NCBI GenBank assembly: GCA_031763025.1
Contig: JASSKH010000009.1
Span: 7,597,805 to 7,661,804 of the forward strand
From: Macrocystis pyrifera
Taxonomy: Eukaryota > Sar > Phaeophyceae > Laminariales > Laminariaceae
Reading direction: 5' to 3'
DNA length: 64,000 bases
Below the pieces are notes generated by a model that worked only from the letters and a program-made list of their open reading frames with translations, did not search any database and had not been told where the DNA came from. Positions 24,290 through 34,476 of the stretch are shown here, piece by piece (within the stretch, counting starts at the first letter, position 1; every line of letters begins with the position of its first letter). The position numbers and the translations under genes were made by a program.

Positions 24290-25560
24290 CCCCCAGGTCG
24301 AATCCGCCCAGCACGGTGTTCAAGCCCCACCACTATCGGCCTATCACTGTTTGGCTGAGGCTCATGGAGCCAGCGACACTCGGGAACGATAAGACTCCAT
24401 CCCCAGATCATAAACCCTTCCACACATCTACAACTCCGACAACCCAGGTCAGAAACGAACATTTCTCGGGTCGATATCACCCCGCAAGGTGTGGAAACCC
24501 CAACCCTACTAACTATTAGGGTGCTATTTGATTTATGGTTAGATGGGGCTCATGGGGCCAGGGCGCGACGAGAATTTCCCCTCGGGATAACCTCGAGGTC
24601 CCGCCGCACACAGAGAAGATAAGTTCCCATCCTCGGATAACAAATCCTTCCGTATTTCTACAACTTCAATAATCCGAGGACAAAAACGGACGAATCCGCG
24701 GTGGATATACCGCCTCGCAATATGTCGAAAAGCCACCCCCACCGGCTTCTTTTCGATTGCCAGGGTTGATGGATCCCGCGCGCCGCGAGAGTTGCCCCTC
24801 GAGAAAACGTCGAGGTCCCACCGCACTCGGGGGCGATAAGGTCCCATCCCCGGGTCAGAGAATATTCCACACGCCTACAACTCCAATACCCCGGGGACAA
24901 CAACGGGCATCACCCGCGTCGATACCGCCTCGCAAGGTGTGGAAACCCCAACGCCACCGGTTGATATATGATTTGGCAGGGTCGATCGAGCTAGCGCGCG
25001 GCGAGAGTTGTCCCACCGGGCATTGTTGAGGTTTCGTCGCACCCGGGGACAATAAGGTCATACCCTCGGATCATATATGTTTCCATGGATCATCAACTCG
25101 AACAACCAGCGGACGAAAACGGAGATCCCCCGGGTCGATACCGCCGGTAAGGTATGGAAGCCCCATCCCCACTGCCCCATTGACGGATTTATGATTTTGG
25201 TGGGAGTCATCATGGAGCTATCGCGCGGCGAGAGTTTCCTCACGGGACAAGTCGAGCTTCCGCAGTTCACTCACGGAGACGACAAGAAGACCCGTACCTG
25301 GGCCAGAAATCCTTGCATATATACGCAACTCAAACAACTCGGGGACGAAAACGGACACCTCAAGGTTTGATATCGCCACGGAAGGTGTGAAAACCCATAT
25401 TCTACTTGATGATCTCTGGTTTAGCTGGGGGTCATCGTCGATGTCCCACCGCACCCGGGCATAAGTCGGGCTCTATCTCCGGATCAGAAATCCTTGCGGA
25501 CATGCACAACTCCAGCGACAAAACAGGGCGTCCCTCGGATCGATCCCCCCCTGCGCGGTG
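24290..25560. repeat. Degenerate tandem repeat array, about 215-235 bp period (B-C spacer)
   Basis: The marker (GTCGATACCGCC then GTGTGGAAACCCCA or a variant) occurs near 24300, 24487, 24720, 24935, 25149 and 25382, with a final partial copy near 25545. It is the same repeat as in 7440-8480. This array has one more unit than the C-D array: a segment around 24720-24935 has no separate counterpart there. Confidence 0.75.
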
Positions 25561-26172
25561 GTCCTTACCTTTTTTTCTGTGCTGGAGTGTGGTCCATCAC
25601 GGCACACTAGGGGTACTACCAAACAAGGTATTTATCTACTGCTATAGCCAACGCAGAACAATCACCACGGGCGGAGCCGTGGCTGTACCGCTAGTGATAT
25701 AAAACAATTTCAATATTAACAGCCACGACAAGTCAACCAAGACCGCTACTACTATAAGTGCCCTCGTGTTATATAGTCACGAGTCGAGAGCAAACACTGT
25801 ATTCGAATATATGGTCACCTAAAATGAAAAAAACTACAAACATCCCGATTTACGTCGACAATCCTTACGGCCACGTAGGCACCCAAGCGTCTCCTGGTCC
25901 CCGGTCTCTCCAGTCACTCTAATATCTACTCCTGTAGATGCTTTATCAGAACAGAACAACACGTCGCTAGTTTAACACGCTGCGTTGAGAACTTCACAAT
26001 ACAGCGACGATGGCTTGATAGAGGTTCATCACAGCAACTTGTGTTTCTCTTGAGAGGGATCTCTGGTCTGTTCTCAGTTCTCAACAGAGGCCGACATAGA
26101 GACGCTGCAGTGGTCGAAATTGGTGGAGATGTGGGGAGTACGAATGAGACAACGAAACAACCCCAACTAAAC

Positions 26173-26506
26173 GTTTGCACCTCGCTTGCGGACAGCTACA
26201 GCTCCCCACAGGCAACTACAGCCCGCGAATCGAGGGATGCTCCTGATGGGATGTGTGAGGGTATTGGGTGCACCAGATGGCAGTCGTAGGCATCCATATA
26301 CGACTCACGAGGTGCTTTCGTGTACTCGGAAGTTGAACGCGAGTAGCACAAAAAGCTCGCAAGAACTCTCAAATGTTTCATTTCACGCAAGGGAGCATCG
26401 GACAATAGCTACATCACCGATGAAGCAACGACCTTCACCATATTAGTTATGTTCTCCAGACGGATGACTAAACTCTTGAGGAGTCGTCGTCGAAGATGCT
26501 GCGGCA
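26173..26506. other. Conserved intergenic block upstream of copy C (interrupted at its end by Gypsy)
   Basis: Close match to 9118-9440 and 50805-51133. The Ty3/Gypsy element inserted at the right edge of this block, just after GTCGTCGTCGAAGATGCTGC; the sequence that follows in the other units resumes at 32266. Confidence 0.5.
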
Positions 26507-26738
26507 TGTAGCCAAAAGATACCAAGCCGTGGAGGTTTCAGTGTAATCGCATGTGTGAGTGGAGCAGTGGCCGGGGATCCTGTGTGATGTCCCCTAGCCA
26601 CCTGGCTCGTGGTCCGATGAGGATCACTCCGTGATAATACAAGCTCTAAGAACAAGACTTACTGAGTGCGAGGCCAGCGAGACTGGTGGAGTCCCTCGCT
26701 GGAAGCCCTCTTGCTGATATCATCTGGCAGAGGCCATA
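26507..26738 (+). repeat. 5' LTR of the Ty3/Gypsy element
   Basis: 232 bp from TGTAGCCAAAAG to GAGGCCATA. By eye it is identical to 32034-32265. The ends are only partly inverted (TGTAGCC against TATGGCC). The boundaries are fixed by the GGCA target duplication and by the point at which the two LTRs stop matching. Confidence 0.95.
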
Positions 26739-26945
26739 ATATCTAGATATTCGCGGAACTTCTGTTGGAGGAGTTTTCGGCTGCGGAGTATTGGGTCACA
26801 GCTGGGAAGGCAGTTGGCCCGTTGGACGGATCGAAACGGCTTGAAGCGCACAGCAGGGGAGGACGCTCCGGGAGCTGGAGGACGCACAGGTCAGGCGGCA
26901 GTTTCTCCGTTATTACAGTAGAGTCCAGGTGGACTGCTGTGGATT

Positions 26946-29900
26946 ATGGCGCACACGGCAAGCACGCCGCTGGTGGTAGGGGAGTCTCTGACTCCACCGA
27001 AATACGGAGAGGTGTGGACCGAGCAGGCCTCTCGTGTTTTTTACGCAGCGTACCTCGATTATGAGGAACGGCTGCAGCTCGCCAACGCTCAGGGGGTGGT
27101 TCAGCACTCCAAAGTGAGCATGGGCCAGCTTATCCCCAATTACATTCATCGGTGTTTTGAGGGATTTTACAAGCATCAGACTACGATGACCGCCTCGGAG
27201 TTGTTGGACGCTGTTAGGCAGCACGCTGGTTACACAACCACCAGCAACAGATTTGACACCTCGCGGGCGGCAGCGGACTTGCGTCGCGTTCTCTCAATGA
27301 GGCGCGATGAAAAGCAGGGCGGTGAAACATCCGTCAAAGACCGCGCGATGATGGTAAACTCCGCTATGGAAAAGTATTTTGCGGAGAATCACGCGGTTCA
27401 TGCCATGTACCGCGCGCAGGACCGTTCGTGGTTGCCCGGACCGGCGGAATTTGTGAGCATGGCGTTGGTGGATGGCTTATGGCCGTCCGAGTTCAAAAAG
27501 TACGTAAAAGGTCAGCTAACGTACGCTGCAGGGTGGAAGAAGGACCCGGCATTGGTCATGGACCAAATTTTTTCTGCTGCAGAACAGTGGAAATTCATCG
27601 AGGCGTATGGTCGGAAAGATGCTGCAGGGGCAGCTGAACCGCGACGCCAACAGCAGCAGAAACCGAAACAGCAGCAGTCCGCGAAAAAGTCGTTTGTTCG
27701 CGTCTGTTTCGAGTGTGGTGATCCCAACCATTATGTTTCTGATTGCCCAAAAGCTCGCGGTGGCGGCACAGCTCCCAGCAGTGGTGGGCGCGGGTCGTCA
27801 GGGTATCGCGGGGGCCGCAATGGCGGCCGGGGCAGATTCAACCATGGACGCGGGCGCGGTGGCCGTGGTGGCAATCAATTGACAGCGGGCGGTGGAACTT
27901 CTGCTGTTGCTTCTTCAACTTCTGGTGCGCCAGCGGCAGGAGCCGCTGGGTCGGGATCTGGTTCGTCTGTTGCCGGCCGAGCTGTATACGTTGGAGGAGC
28001 TGGAACATCGGTGGGTGCTGCTGGAGCGAGAACTTCGCCATCCACCGAGCGGGCGGAGTCAGTGTCTGGTGCTGCTGCAGGGGCGGTAGCGCCGGAACCG
28101 TCTGTATATTCGACGTCTTGGTCGGGGTGGACCGCCGATTCTATTTCTTCGGCGCCGGCTGTAGGAGGGCAGCCATGGCGTCAGGTGACTCTTGGTACCG
28201 ACCAGAGTTCAACGGCAGGTGAAGTGCCTGTCGATCGCAGCGCTGAGTGTTTACGCGCTGATCTCTCTTTGCCAGGGTCGGTTGGTTCGCTGATGGCGCG
28301 TGTGATCCTTGATTCGGGGTCGGCGCTCACGTCCATCGGTGTCGGCTTACTTCAGCAGCTGTCTTCGCATTTCGGCGGCGCCGATCTGCAAATTCCGTTC
28401 GAAAATGGCCCGCAGCAGGCGAAAACCGCTACGGGTGTTTCAGTGATGGTCACGCACAAAACGGTGCCGATTGCCGTGAGTGTACGGACGCCGTGGGGAG
28501 CGGTGAAATTGGAGCCCATCACTTTCGCGGTCATGCCTGGTACAGATAACGTCGTTCTGTTTGGCATGGCTACCATGAAAGCTCTTGGCATCGACGTCTA
28601 CCGTGAAGCTCTGGAGAAGCTTCGCCCTCGCGCAGTGCCGGTATCGACCGGTGTGGAGACTCCGAGTTACCTTGCGGCGCGCAGAGTGACGGTTTCCGTG
28701 CGTGCTTTTCAGACCGAGGCTACGGTGGATGCTCCGGAGGACAAGGCGGTGGAACATTTGGTCGACCGGGGGCCAGACATGTTCATGGATCCGGAGGAGG
28801 AGCGGACGGCCCGAGAACGGGCGTTGGAGGACAGCGTGCAGCAGGCAGAGCAGAGTGGATTAAGCGTCGGCGGAGCAACCCGTTTGCGCGAAATTTTGGC
28901 TCGTCGCGTGGGTGCTTTTCGCCGTGCGCTGTGTGGTGATCCGCCAGCGCAAGTGGAGCCGATGCGAGTGCAGCTGAAGCAACAGGCGAAGCCTGTCAAG
29001 GCAACGCCACGTCGGTACGAACCGACGAAAAGGGACTGGCTCTCGAAGTGCATTGCTGCTTTGGTGTTTTTTGGCTTTGTCTACCACAACATCCAGGCGG
29101 TGTGGGCGAGTCCGGCGATGGCGGTGCCCAAGAAGGACTCTTTCCGTTTGGTGAGCGACTACTCGGCGGTGAACGCACAGGTGGAGAAGTCCCCGGGCGT
29201 CATGCCCAACCATGAAGACATGGGAGATCTGCTGGGGGCGCGTTTCTTCGGCAAGCTGGACCTACTTCAAGGGTACTGGCAGATGCCTTTGGCTCCGGAG
29301 GCGCAAGACGTCTTCACCATGGCGACAAGCGACGGTTTGTTCACGCCTACCCGTGTTCCCCAAGGTGTTTTGAATGCGACTTCTTATTTCCAAGGTGTCA
29401 TGACTGAAGTGTTGCGTGGTTTGGATTGCAAAGTTTGGGTCGATGACGTTTTCTTTTTCGCAGACACCGAAGAAGCTCTTCTGCAGCTGCTTGATGACAT
29501 TCTTGAACGCCTGGAGAATGTTGGACTGTTTGTCGCCGCCCACAAGTGTACCTTCTTCTCTCGTGAACTGGTCTGGTGTGGTAAGGTGTATTCCAATGGT
29601 GTCGTGTCCCATGACCCCGCTCGAGTGCAAGGTTTAAGTGAAATGCGTCGTCCCGAAAACGCTGGAGAACTAATGCAATTCTTGCAGGCTGTCAACTGGT
29701 TGCGTACATCGTTACCACGTTTAGCGGAAACGGTAGCACCGTTACGTGATTTTTTGGAGGAGCTCCTTGTTGGGGCTACACGTCGGACTAAGCGAGTGGC
29801 GCGCAATCGTGTCATCAAGGATACCGCGTGGACGGAGGATCGGGTGCGGGCGTGGAATGCCGCACGGGGTTTGGTGGCGCAAGCAGTGCCGCTTCATCAT

Positions 29901-31955
29901 CCTCGTCCCGGGTGCGTTGTTTTGATGTTTCCTGACGCTTCTGATTTCCATTGGGGTAGTTTTCTCACCCAAGTGCCTGAACACGAATTTCGCAGTGGAT
30001 TGGCGTTGGAAAGCATGTCTCACGAGCCTCTCGGATTTCTGAGTGGTTCGTTCACAGGTTCGCAGTTGCGCTGGGCGACTGTCGACAAAGAAGGTTTTGC
30101 GATCGTTAATACGTTCCGGAGGCTCGAATACCTGCTTTGGGGTGGTGTTCATATCTTTACTGATCATCGAAACTTGCAGTACATTTTCAATCCGGAGAAG
30201 TGTGTCACGACGGTCACAAAGACCATGGCACAACGCCTAGAGAATTGGAAGGGTGTTTTAGGACAATACCGCTATGCAATCGAACACATCCCTGGCGATC
30301 GAAACTGTTGGGGGGATCTGTTGTCTCGTTGGGTCAAAGTTCCTACGGTGCCTGTTCGTTCGGTTGCCGTGCACAGCCCATGTAATGCTGACGATTCGCT
30401 TCCCGCATTGGATGTGATTCGTGCCTCGCAACAAAGGTCTGTCGCTCGTATCGGCGTTGGTGTTCATGAATTTTCGACAACCTTCGGTCAAGCTACCTTG
30501 GCCGATGATGGTTTGTTTCGTGTGCGTGTTGGGGTGCGTGACGTCTTGTGGATTCCGCCGGATGATCTTGCTCTTCAAACTCGTTTGATGGTGTGCGCGC
30601 ACATGCGCTCGGCTGGTCACCGTGGTGTGGCGCCGACTTTGTTTCGCCTGAAGGAATATTGTGTTTGGCCTCACATGGATTCTCAGGTTCGCGAATTCGT
30701 TCGCCAGTGTTTGCACTGTGTAGACACGCGTGCAGGTGCACTCATTCCTCGTCCCTACGGAGACACGGTGCATGGTACCGCTCCGGGAGAAGTGGTGCAC
30801 TTTGATTTTTTGTATGTTGGCCACAGCGGGCCCGAAGGTAGCGATGGCCTGCCTGATGAGGATGGTTTCCGATATGTTTTGGTCATCATGGATGATTTGT
30901 CCAACTACGTGGCGTTGGAACCGGCCGAGGCTTGTACAGCCGAGGTCACAGCGAAGCATTTGCTAGCCTGGTGTAAGACTTTGGGGGTGCCGCGTGTGTG
31001 GGTGAGTGATACCGCCACGCATTTCAAGAACAGGGTGCTTGCTTTGTTGAGCGACGCGTTGCACATCGAACATCGTTTTGCTGTCGCTTACACGCCGTGG
31101 TCGAACGGTACGTGTGAACGCATGGTAAAAGAGGTGGTACGTGCTCTGCGTTCCATTCTGTCAGAACAGCGTCGTCAGGTTTCGGAGTGGGTTGATGTTT
31201 TGCCGGCCGCTCAGTGGGCCTTGAACACTTCGTTTCGTGAACGTTACCGAAGCACTCCGTACAGCGTGATGTTTGGGCGTGCTCCGCGTACCGATTTCTC
31301 GGCGCTCGTTTCTGAGTCTGATGGCAGGTGGAATGTTGACGTGATGAATGCTGACTTGTTGCGTGCGAACGTCCGTGAAGTCGTTGCAGAGCAGGAGAGA
31401 TTTTGCGCCGATATTCGCGCAGCTGTTGCCGTGTCTCGCGACAACAAACGTAAACAGGCTCAGGGCCAGGTGGTGTTGCCAAAATTTGCGGTTGGTGATT
31501 TCGTGTTGTATGCTCGTGTTCGTCGGCAGGGTGTCACACCGAAATTGTTGTCCACATGGACTGGTCCGTGGCGTGTGGTAGCAGCTGATCATGATCATGT
31601 GTACTCAGTTCAGAACATCGTTTCTGGGAAGGTGCATCAAGCTCACGTGGCTCGTTTACGATTTTATGCGGATGCGACGTTGAACGTCACCGCTGATCTG
31701 AAGGATGTTTTCCAACATTCCTTTGCGCAGGGTGAATGCCGCATGAATGCTTTGGTGCATGTGGCCGAAGATGATGCCAACGAGGTGATTGTCTTGGTCG
31801 ATTGGGATGGTTTCGAAGCAGAGGAGCGCACGTGGGAGTCTTTGCGGTCGATTTATTCTGCTGCGCCTGAATTCGTCGTGAAGGAATTGCGCAAATTACG
31901 GATGACCCGTGCGCTCAAGATTAAAATTGCTTCAGAGTTCAGCATTGATTTGTGA
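26946..31955 (+). CDS. gag-pol: Ty3/Gypsy Gag-Pol polyprotein with C-terminal chromodomain
   Basis: 1669 aa in one uninterrupted frame, starting at the first good ATG after a 207 bp leader. Gag occupies about residues 1-250, followed by a CCHC zinc knuckle (Cys254, Cys257, His262, Cys267) and a Gly/Arg-rich then Ser/Ala/Gly-rich linker. The aspartic protease has DSG at 456-458 instead of the commoner DTG. Reverse transcriptase spans about 700-880 with VWVDD (Asp833, Asp834) at the catalytic site. RNase H starts at Asp997 with a TDH motif at 1072-1074. Integrase has a zinc finger (His1219, His1225, Cys1255, Cys1258) and the catalytic triad Asp1287, Asp1355, Glu1391, the classic DD35E spacing. 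A chromodomain-like end (about 1597-1655, LVDWDGFEAEERTWE) suggests targeting to marked chromatin. Gag and Pol are fused without a frameshift or stop. Coding capacity looks complete. Confidence 0.97.
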   Translation: MAHTASTPLVVGESLTPPKYGEVWTEQASRVFYAAYLDYEERLQLANAQGVVQHSKVSMGQLIPNYIHRCFEGFYKHQTTMTASELLDAVRQHAGYTTTSNRFDTSRAAADLRRVLSMRRDEKQGGETSVKDRAMMVNSAMEKYFAENHAVHAMYRAQDRSWLPGPAEFVSMALVDGLWPSEFKKYVKGQLTYAAGWKKDPALVMDQIFSAAEQWKFIEAYGRKDAAGAAEPRRQQQQKPKQQQSAKKSFVRVCFECGDPNHYVSDCPKARGGGTAPSSGGRGSSGYRGGRNGGRGRFNHGRGRGGRGGNQLTAGGGTSAVASSTSGAPAAGAAGSGSGSSVAGRAVYVGGAGTSVGAAGARTSPSTERAESVSGAAAGAVAPEPSVYSTSWSGWTADSISSAPAVGGQPWRQVTLGTDQSSTAGEVPVDRSAECLRADLSLPGSVGSLMARVILDSGSALTSIGVGLLQQLSSHFGGADLQIPFENGPQQAKTATGVSVMVTHKTVPIAVSVRTPWGAVKLEPITFAVMPGTDNVVLFGMATMKALGIDVYREALEKLRPRAVPVSTGVETPSYLAARRVTVSVRAFQTEATVDAPEDKAVEHLVDRGPDMFMDPEEERTARERALEDSVQQAEQSGLSVGGATRLREILARRVGAFRRALCGDPPAQVEPMRVQLKQQAKPVKATPRRYEPTKRDWLSKCIAALVFFGFVYHNIQAVWASPAMAVPKKDSFRLVSDYSAVNAQVEKSPGVMPNHEDMGDLLGARFFGKLDLLQGYWQMPLAPEAQDVFTMATSDGLFTPTRVPQGVLNATSYFQGVMTEVLRGLDCKVWVDDVFFFADTEEALLQLLDDILERLENVGLFVAAHKCTFFSRELVWCGKVYSNGVVSHDPARVQGLSEMRRPENAGELMQFLQAVNWLRTSLPRLAETVAPLRDFLEELLVGATRRTKRVARNRVIKDTAWTEDRVRAWNAARGLVAQAVPLHHPRPGCVVLMFPDASDFHWGSFLTQVPEHEFRSGLALESMSHEPLGFLSGSFTGSQLRWATVDKEGFAIVNTFRRLEYLLWGGVHIFTDHRNLQYIFNPEKCVTTVTKTMAQRLENWKGVLGQYRYAIEHIPGDRNCWGDLLSRWVKVPTVPVRSVAVHSPCNADDSLPALDVIRASQQRSVARIGVGVHEFSTTFGQATLADDGLFRVRVGVRDVLWIPPDDLALQTRLMVCAHMRSAGHRGVAPTLFRLKEYCVWPHMDSQVREFVRQCLHCVDTRAGALIPRPYGDTVHGTAPGEVVHFDFLYVGHSGPEGSDGLPDEDGFRYVLVIMDDLSNYVALEPAEACTAEVTAKHLLAWCKTLGVPRVWVSDTATHFKNRVLALLSDALHIEHRFAVAYTPWSNGTCERMVKEVVRALRSILSEQRRQVSEWVDVLPAAQWALNTSFRERYRSTPYSVMFGRAPRTDFSALVSESDGRWNVDVMNADLLRANVREVVAEQERFCADIRAAVAVSRDNKRKQAQGQVVLPKFAVGDFVLYARVRRQGVTPKLLSTWTGPWRVVAADHDHVYSVQNIVSGKVHQAHVARLRFYADATLNVTADLKDVFQHSFAQGECRMNALVHVAEDDANEVIVLVDWDGFEAEERTWESLRSIYSAAPEFVVKELRKLRMTRALKIKIASEFSIDL

Positions 31956-32033
31956 TTTGCCGCATGCGATTTCGTCTTGGTTTTTTGGTTTTGTCAAGCT
32001 CGTTCGTGTCGAGTGAACTCGCTTTGGGGGTGC

Positions 32034-32265
32034 TGTAGCCAAAAGATACCAAGCCGTGGAGGTTTCAGTGTAATCGCATGTGTGAGTGGAGCAGTGGCCG
32101 GGGATCCTGTGTGATGTCCCCTAGCCACCTGGCTCGTGGTCCGATGAGGATCACTCCGTGATAATACAAGCTCTAAGAACAAGACTTACTGAGTGCGAGG
32201 CCAGCGAGACTGGTGGAGTCCCTCGCTGGAAGCCCTCTTGCTGATATCATCTGGCAGAGGCCATA
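32034..32265 (+). repeat. 3' LTR of the Ty3/Gypsy element
   Basis: 232 bp copy of the 5' LTR, by eye without differences, followed by the second GGCA target copy and then by host sequence AGGAGAAACTTCGTTTCC that also occurs in unit D near 51140. Confidence 0.95.
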
Positions 32266-32917
32266 GGCAGGAGAAACTTCGTTTCCATAACGGGTAGCAA
32301 GTTATTGGGCCCAAAAAAGAACAAAAAAAAGCTTAGGATTACTGTAAATTCGCATCAACTACAGAATTCTACAACTACAGCAGTAGGACCAAATCAGGAT
32401 CTTGGTTGCAAATTCCATACTCTGATTCCCAATCGCCTGCATATGTTGCCGAAACGCGTACGTACGCGTGGGTTGACGACGCATCCCGGATGGTGTTATT
32501 GATAGCGCCCCCCTAAAGTGTTGACTTTTTAATCCGCCGTCGGCTCACAAGACTTCGAACAATTGCCAAATCTTGTTACATACAGCTCTGTTTACCGAAC
32601 ACTGTTGAGCGACGTGTGCCCCTTGTTGATGCGGCCATGCGGATATGTTTAGCGCCGAGTAATGCATCGTATATGTTGTCTGAGGGCCCAAAGGTGGTAC
32701 GGTATGCTAATTGTTGGACAACCAGAGCGTACGCATGTTATGCGTGTTTTGACCTGCCTGCATAGTACTGCGATCTACGCAGAGTTGGACCGCGTACGTG
32801 TTCAAAGCAATACGATTGACGGTTGACACCTAACAACTGCATTCAGGGTGTTTCTGCCGCGACAAATGGCGATAGTCCGAGGAAATTCGGTATCCCGCTT
32901 ACGCTGCACTGACGTAC

Positions 32918-33095
32918 GTGACAGTAGTAATAGTGGTAGTGGTAGCAGTAATGGTAGTAGCGACAGTACGCGTAGTATAGCAGTAGTAGCAGTAGCAGTA
33001 GCAGCAGTAGGGTACTGTGGCAGTAGGAGCGGCAGTAGCGTTACTGGTAGTAGCAATAGCAGCAGCAGCAGTAGCGACAACACTACTGTAAGTAG
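32918..33095. repeat. GTA/GCA triplet microsatellite (unit C)
   Basis: Counterpart of 10293-10470, with slightly different triplet order and interruptions. Confidence 0.8.
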
Positions 33096-33096
33096 T

Positions 33097-33210
33097 ACTA
33101 CGGGGGACCATACAGTAGTAGTAAATAGGACCAAATACTGTCAATTAAAAAAGGGAAATATATCATTTTTTGTGTGTATCGTAGGTGCCATTTCCGGTGG
33201 TCTCCCTTAA
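33097..33210. mobile_element. Old small inverted-repeat element inside the microsatellite (unit C)
   Basis: Counterpart of 10472-10582: starts CTACGGGGGACCATAC and ends GGTGGTCTCCCTTAA. The interior keeps AAATAGGACCAAATACTGTC and GTGTGTATCGTAGGTGCC. Ends are approximate. Confidence 0.5.
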
Positions 33211-33224
33211 TATTAATAGTAACG

Positions 33225-33360
33225 GGAGTAGTTGTAAGGGTAATAGTGTAGCAGTATCAGTAGCAGTAGCAGTAAGAAGAAGAGGAGCAGGAGTAGCGGG
33301 AGTAGTAGTAGTAGCTGTACTATAGGAAGTAGCACTACTACAGTAGTAGTAGCAGTTATA
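33225..33360. repeat. GTA/AGT triplet microsatellite, distal part (unit C)
   Basis: Counterpart of 10583-10730, ending just before TTGATGCGCGGAATGGCC, which is shared by all units. Confidence 0.75.
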
Positions 33361-34196
33361 TTGATGCGCGGAATGGCCTCTAATTTCGATCACTCATAAA
33401 ATTCCGAAAAAAAAGAAGAGAGCCAAGAGGAACAAAACAAGTAAAAAACTATGGAGCGCATGCATGTCGACTACAACCGTCGAACCCCAATAAAAATATT
33501 CAGAAGTACTTATGGCGGAACAGAAATGCATCGTTCGCGCATGTCATCTCGTAAGGTGACCACGGAAATATAAATCTAGGTACCAGTAGAAACCAATATT
33601 ATTATTGTTCCATTTGCCGTCTGACGATGGCAGCACTTGTTTTAATCACACGATCCACATATAAAAGTGTAACTATTAAAACTACCGTAGTAGAATCCAA
33701 AACAACTTCGAACATGGAAGGTGCTATCAGTCGGACCCGAATACTTGACAATATATTGTGAAAACTTACGGTATTGCAATACCCCTTATGAATGACTCTA
33801 TTGACTCCTAATCGACGTCTCACCCATCAAATCGGACCTGATTTACACGTGGTAGATGTATTTGATTGGTTTCACCCTGTTTCTCCAGTGCATGTATCTG
33901 GTTAGTGTTTTTGTAACAGCAGTGACAACAAAAATCAAACCGTAAAAATAACAAGGCTCCAGGGACGCATGCGCACAACTAATGTTTTGAGCCACCGCTT
34001 TCAATGACCCGCGCGGCGGCAAAATGAACATGACACGGTGGTAGAAGAAAACGCCCAAGGATCATCAGCACCTTCCGGGAATACCTTTTACCTCTTACAA
34101 ATCACTCCCGGTAGAGCCGCGTTTCTTCCTCAAGCAGGCGCCTCTCCCCCCCCCTCCTTCACACTACCACGACCAACCACCGCACCGAGCAGCGCC

Positions 34197-34197
<1 letters not shown>

Positions 34198-34231
<34 letters not shown>

Positions 34232-34317
34232 GGCAGCAGCAGCAGCAGCAGCAGCGCAGCAGCGGCAGCAGCAGCAGCATCAGCAGCAGCAGCGGCAGCA
34301 GCGGCAGCAGCAGCAGT
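34198..34317 (+). repeat. Long impure CAG repeat upstream of copy C
   Basis: About 120 bp of CAG units interrupted by AGG, CGCAG, CGG and CAT. It lies about 160 bp before the proposed ATG at 34477. It is far longer than in copy B (36 bp) or D (45 bp). Confidence 0.9.
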
Positions 34318-34476
34318 CCTTGTTCTCGCGTGCCTCCCATTCAGTGTCTTGACCGCCATCTTCTTACACCAACAAGCTCTGAGAACAGCATCAATCTACG
34401 TATCTACAAGCGGGTTCGGCATCTCTACTGCGGCGACCAGCAGCATCAAACGGAGAGCGTACACACGCGCCTCGTC

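Larger units (their letters stand above)
22402..26502. other. Intergenic region after copy B, up to the Gypsy insertion
   Basis: It is collinear with 5099-9450 and 47252-51130. It contains a TA dinucleotide run (22782-22799), a CAG-rich tract, the degenerate repeat array and the conserved block, listed separately. I see no gene in it. The short frames shared between units (for example around 23700-24100) follow the triplet repeats and are broken differently in each unit. Confidence 0.65.
26507..32265 (+). mobile_element. Complete Ty3/Gypsy LTR retrotransposon (chromodomain type)
   Basis: A 5759 bp element with 232 bp LTRs, flanked by a 4 bp duplication GGCA (26503-26506 and 32266-32269). It carries one long gag-pol ORF in the order Gag, protease, reverse transcriptase, RNase H, integrase, chromodomain, the Ty3/Gypsy order. 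The other units show the empty site: CTGCGGGTGGAGAAAC near 9450 and CTGCGGGAGGAGAAAC near 51132. Identical LTRs and an unbroken ORF mean the insertion is recent and the element may be active. A typical tRNA primer-binding site starting TGG right after the 5' LTR is not seen, and the polypurine tract before the 3' LTR is weak (GGGGGTGC). Confidence 0.95.
32270..34476. other. Intergenic region between the Gypsy insertion and copy C
   Basis: It continues the unit spacer and is collinear with 9450-11771 and 51140-53541. It holds the triplet microsatellites, the old inverted-repeat element and the CAG tract listed separately. No gene was found. It lacks the 107 bp inverted-repeat element of unit B. 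Confidence 0.65.
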
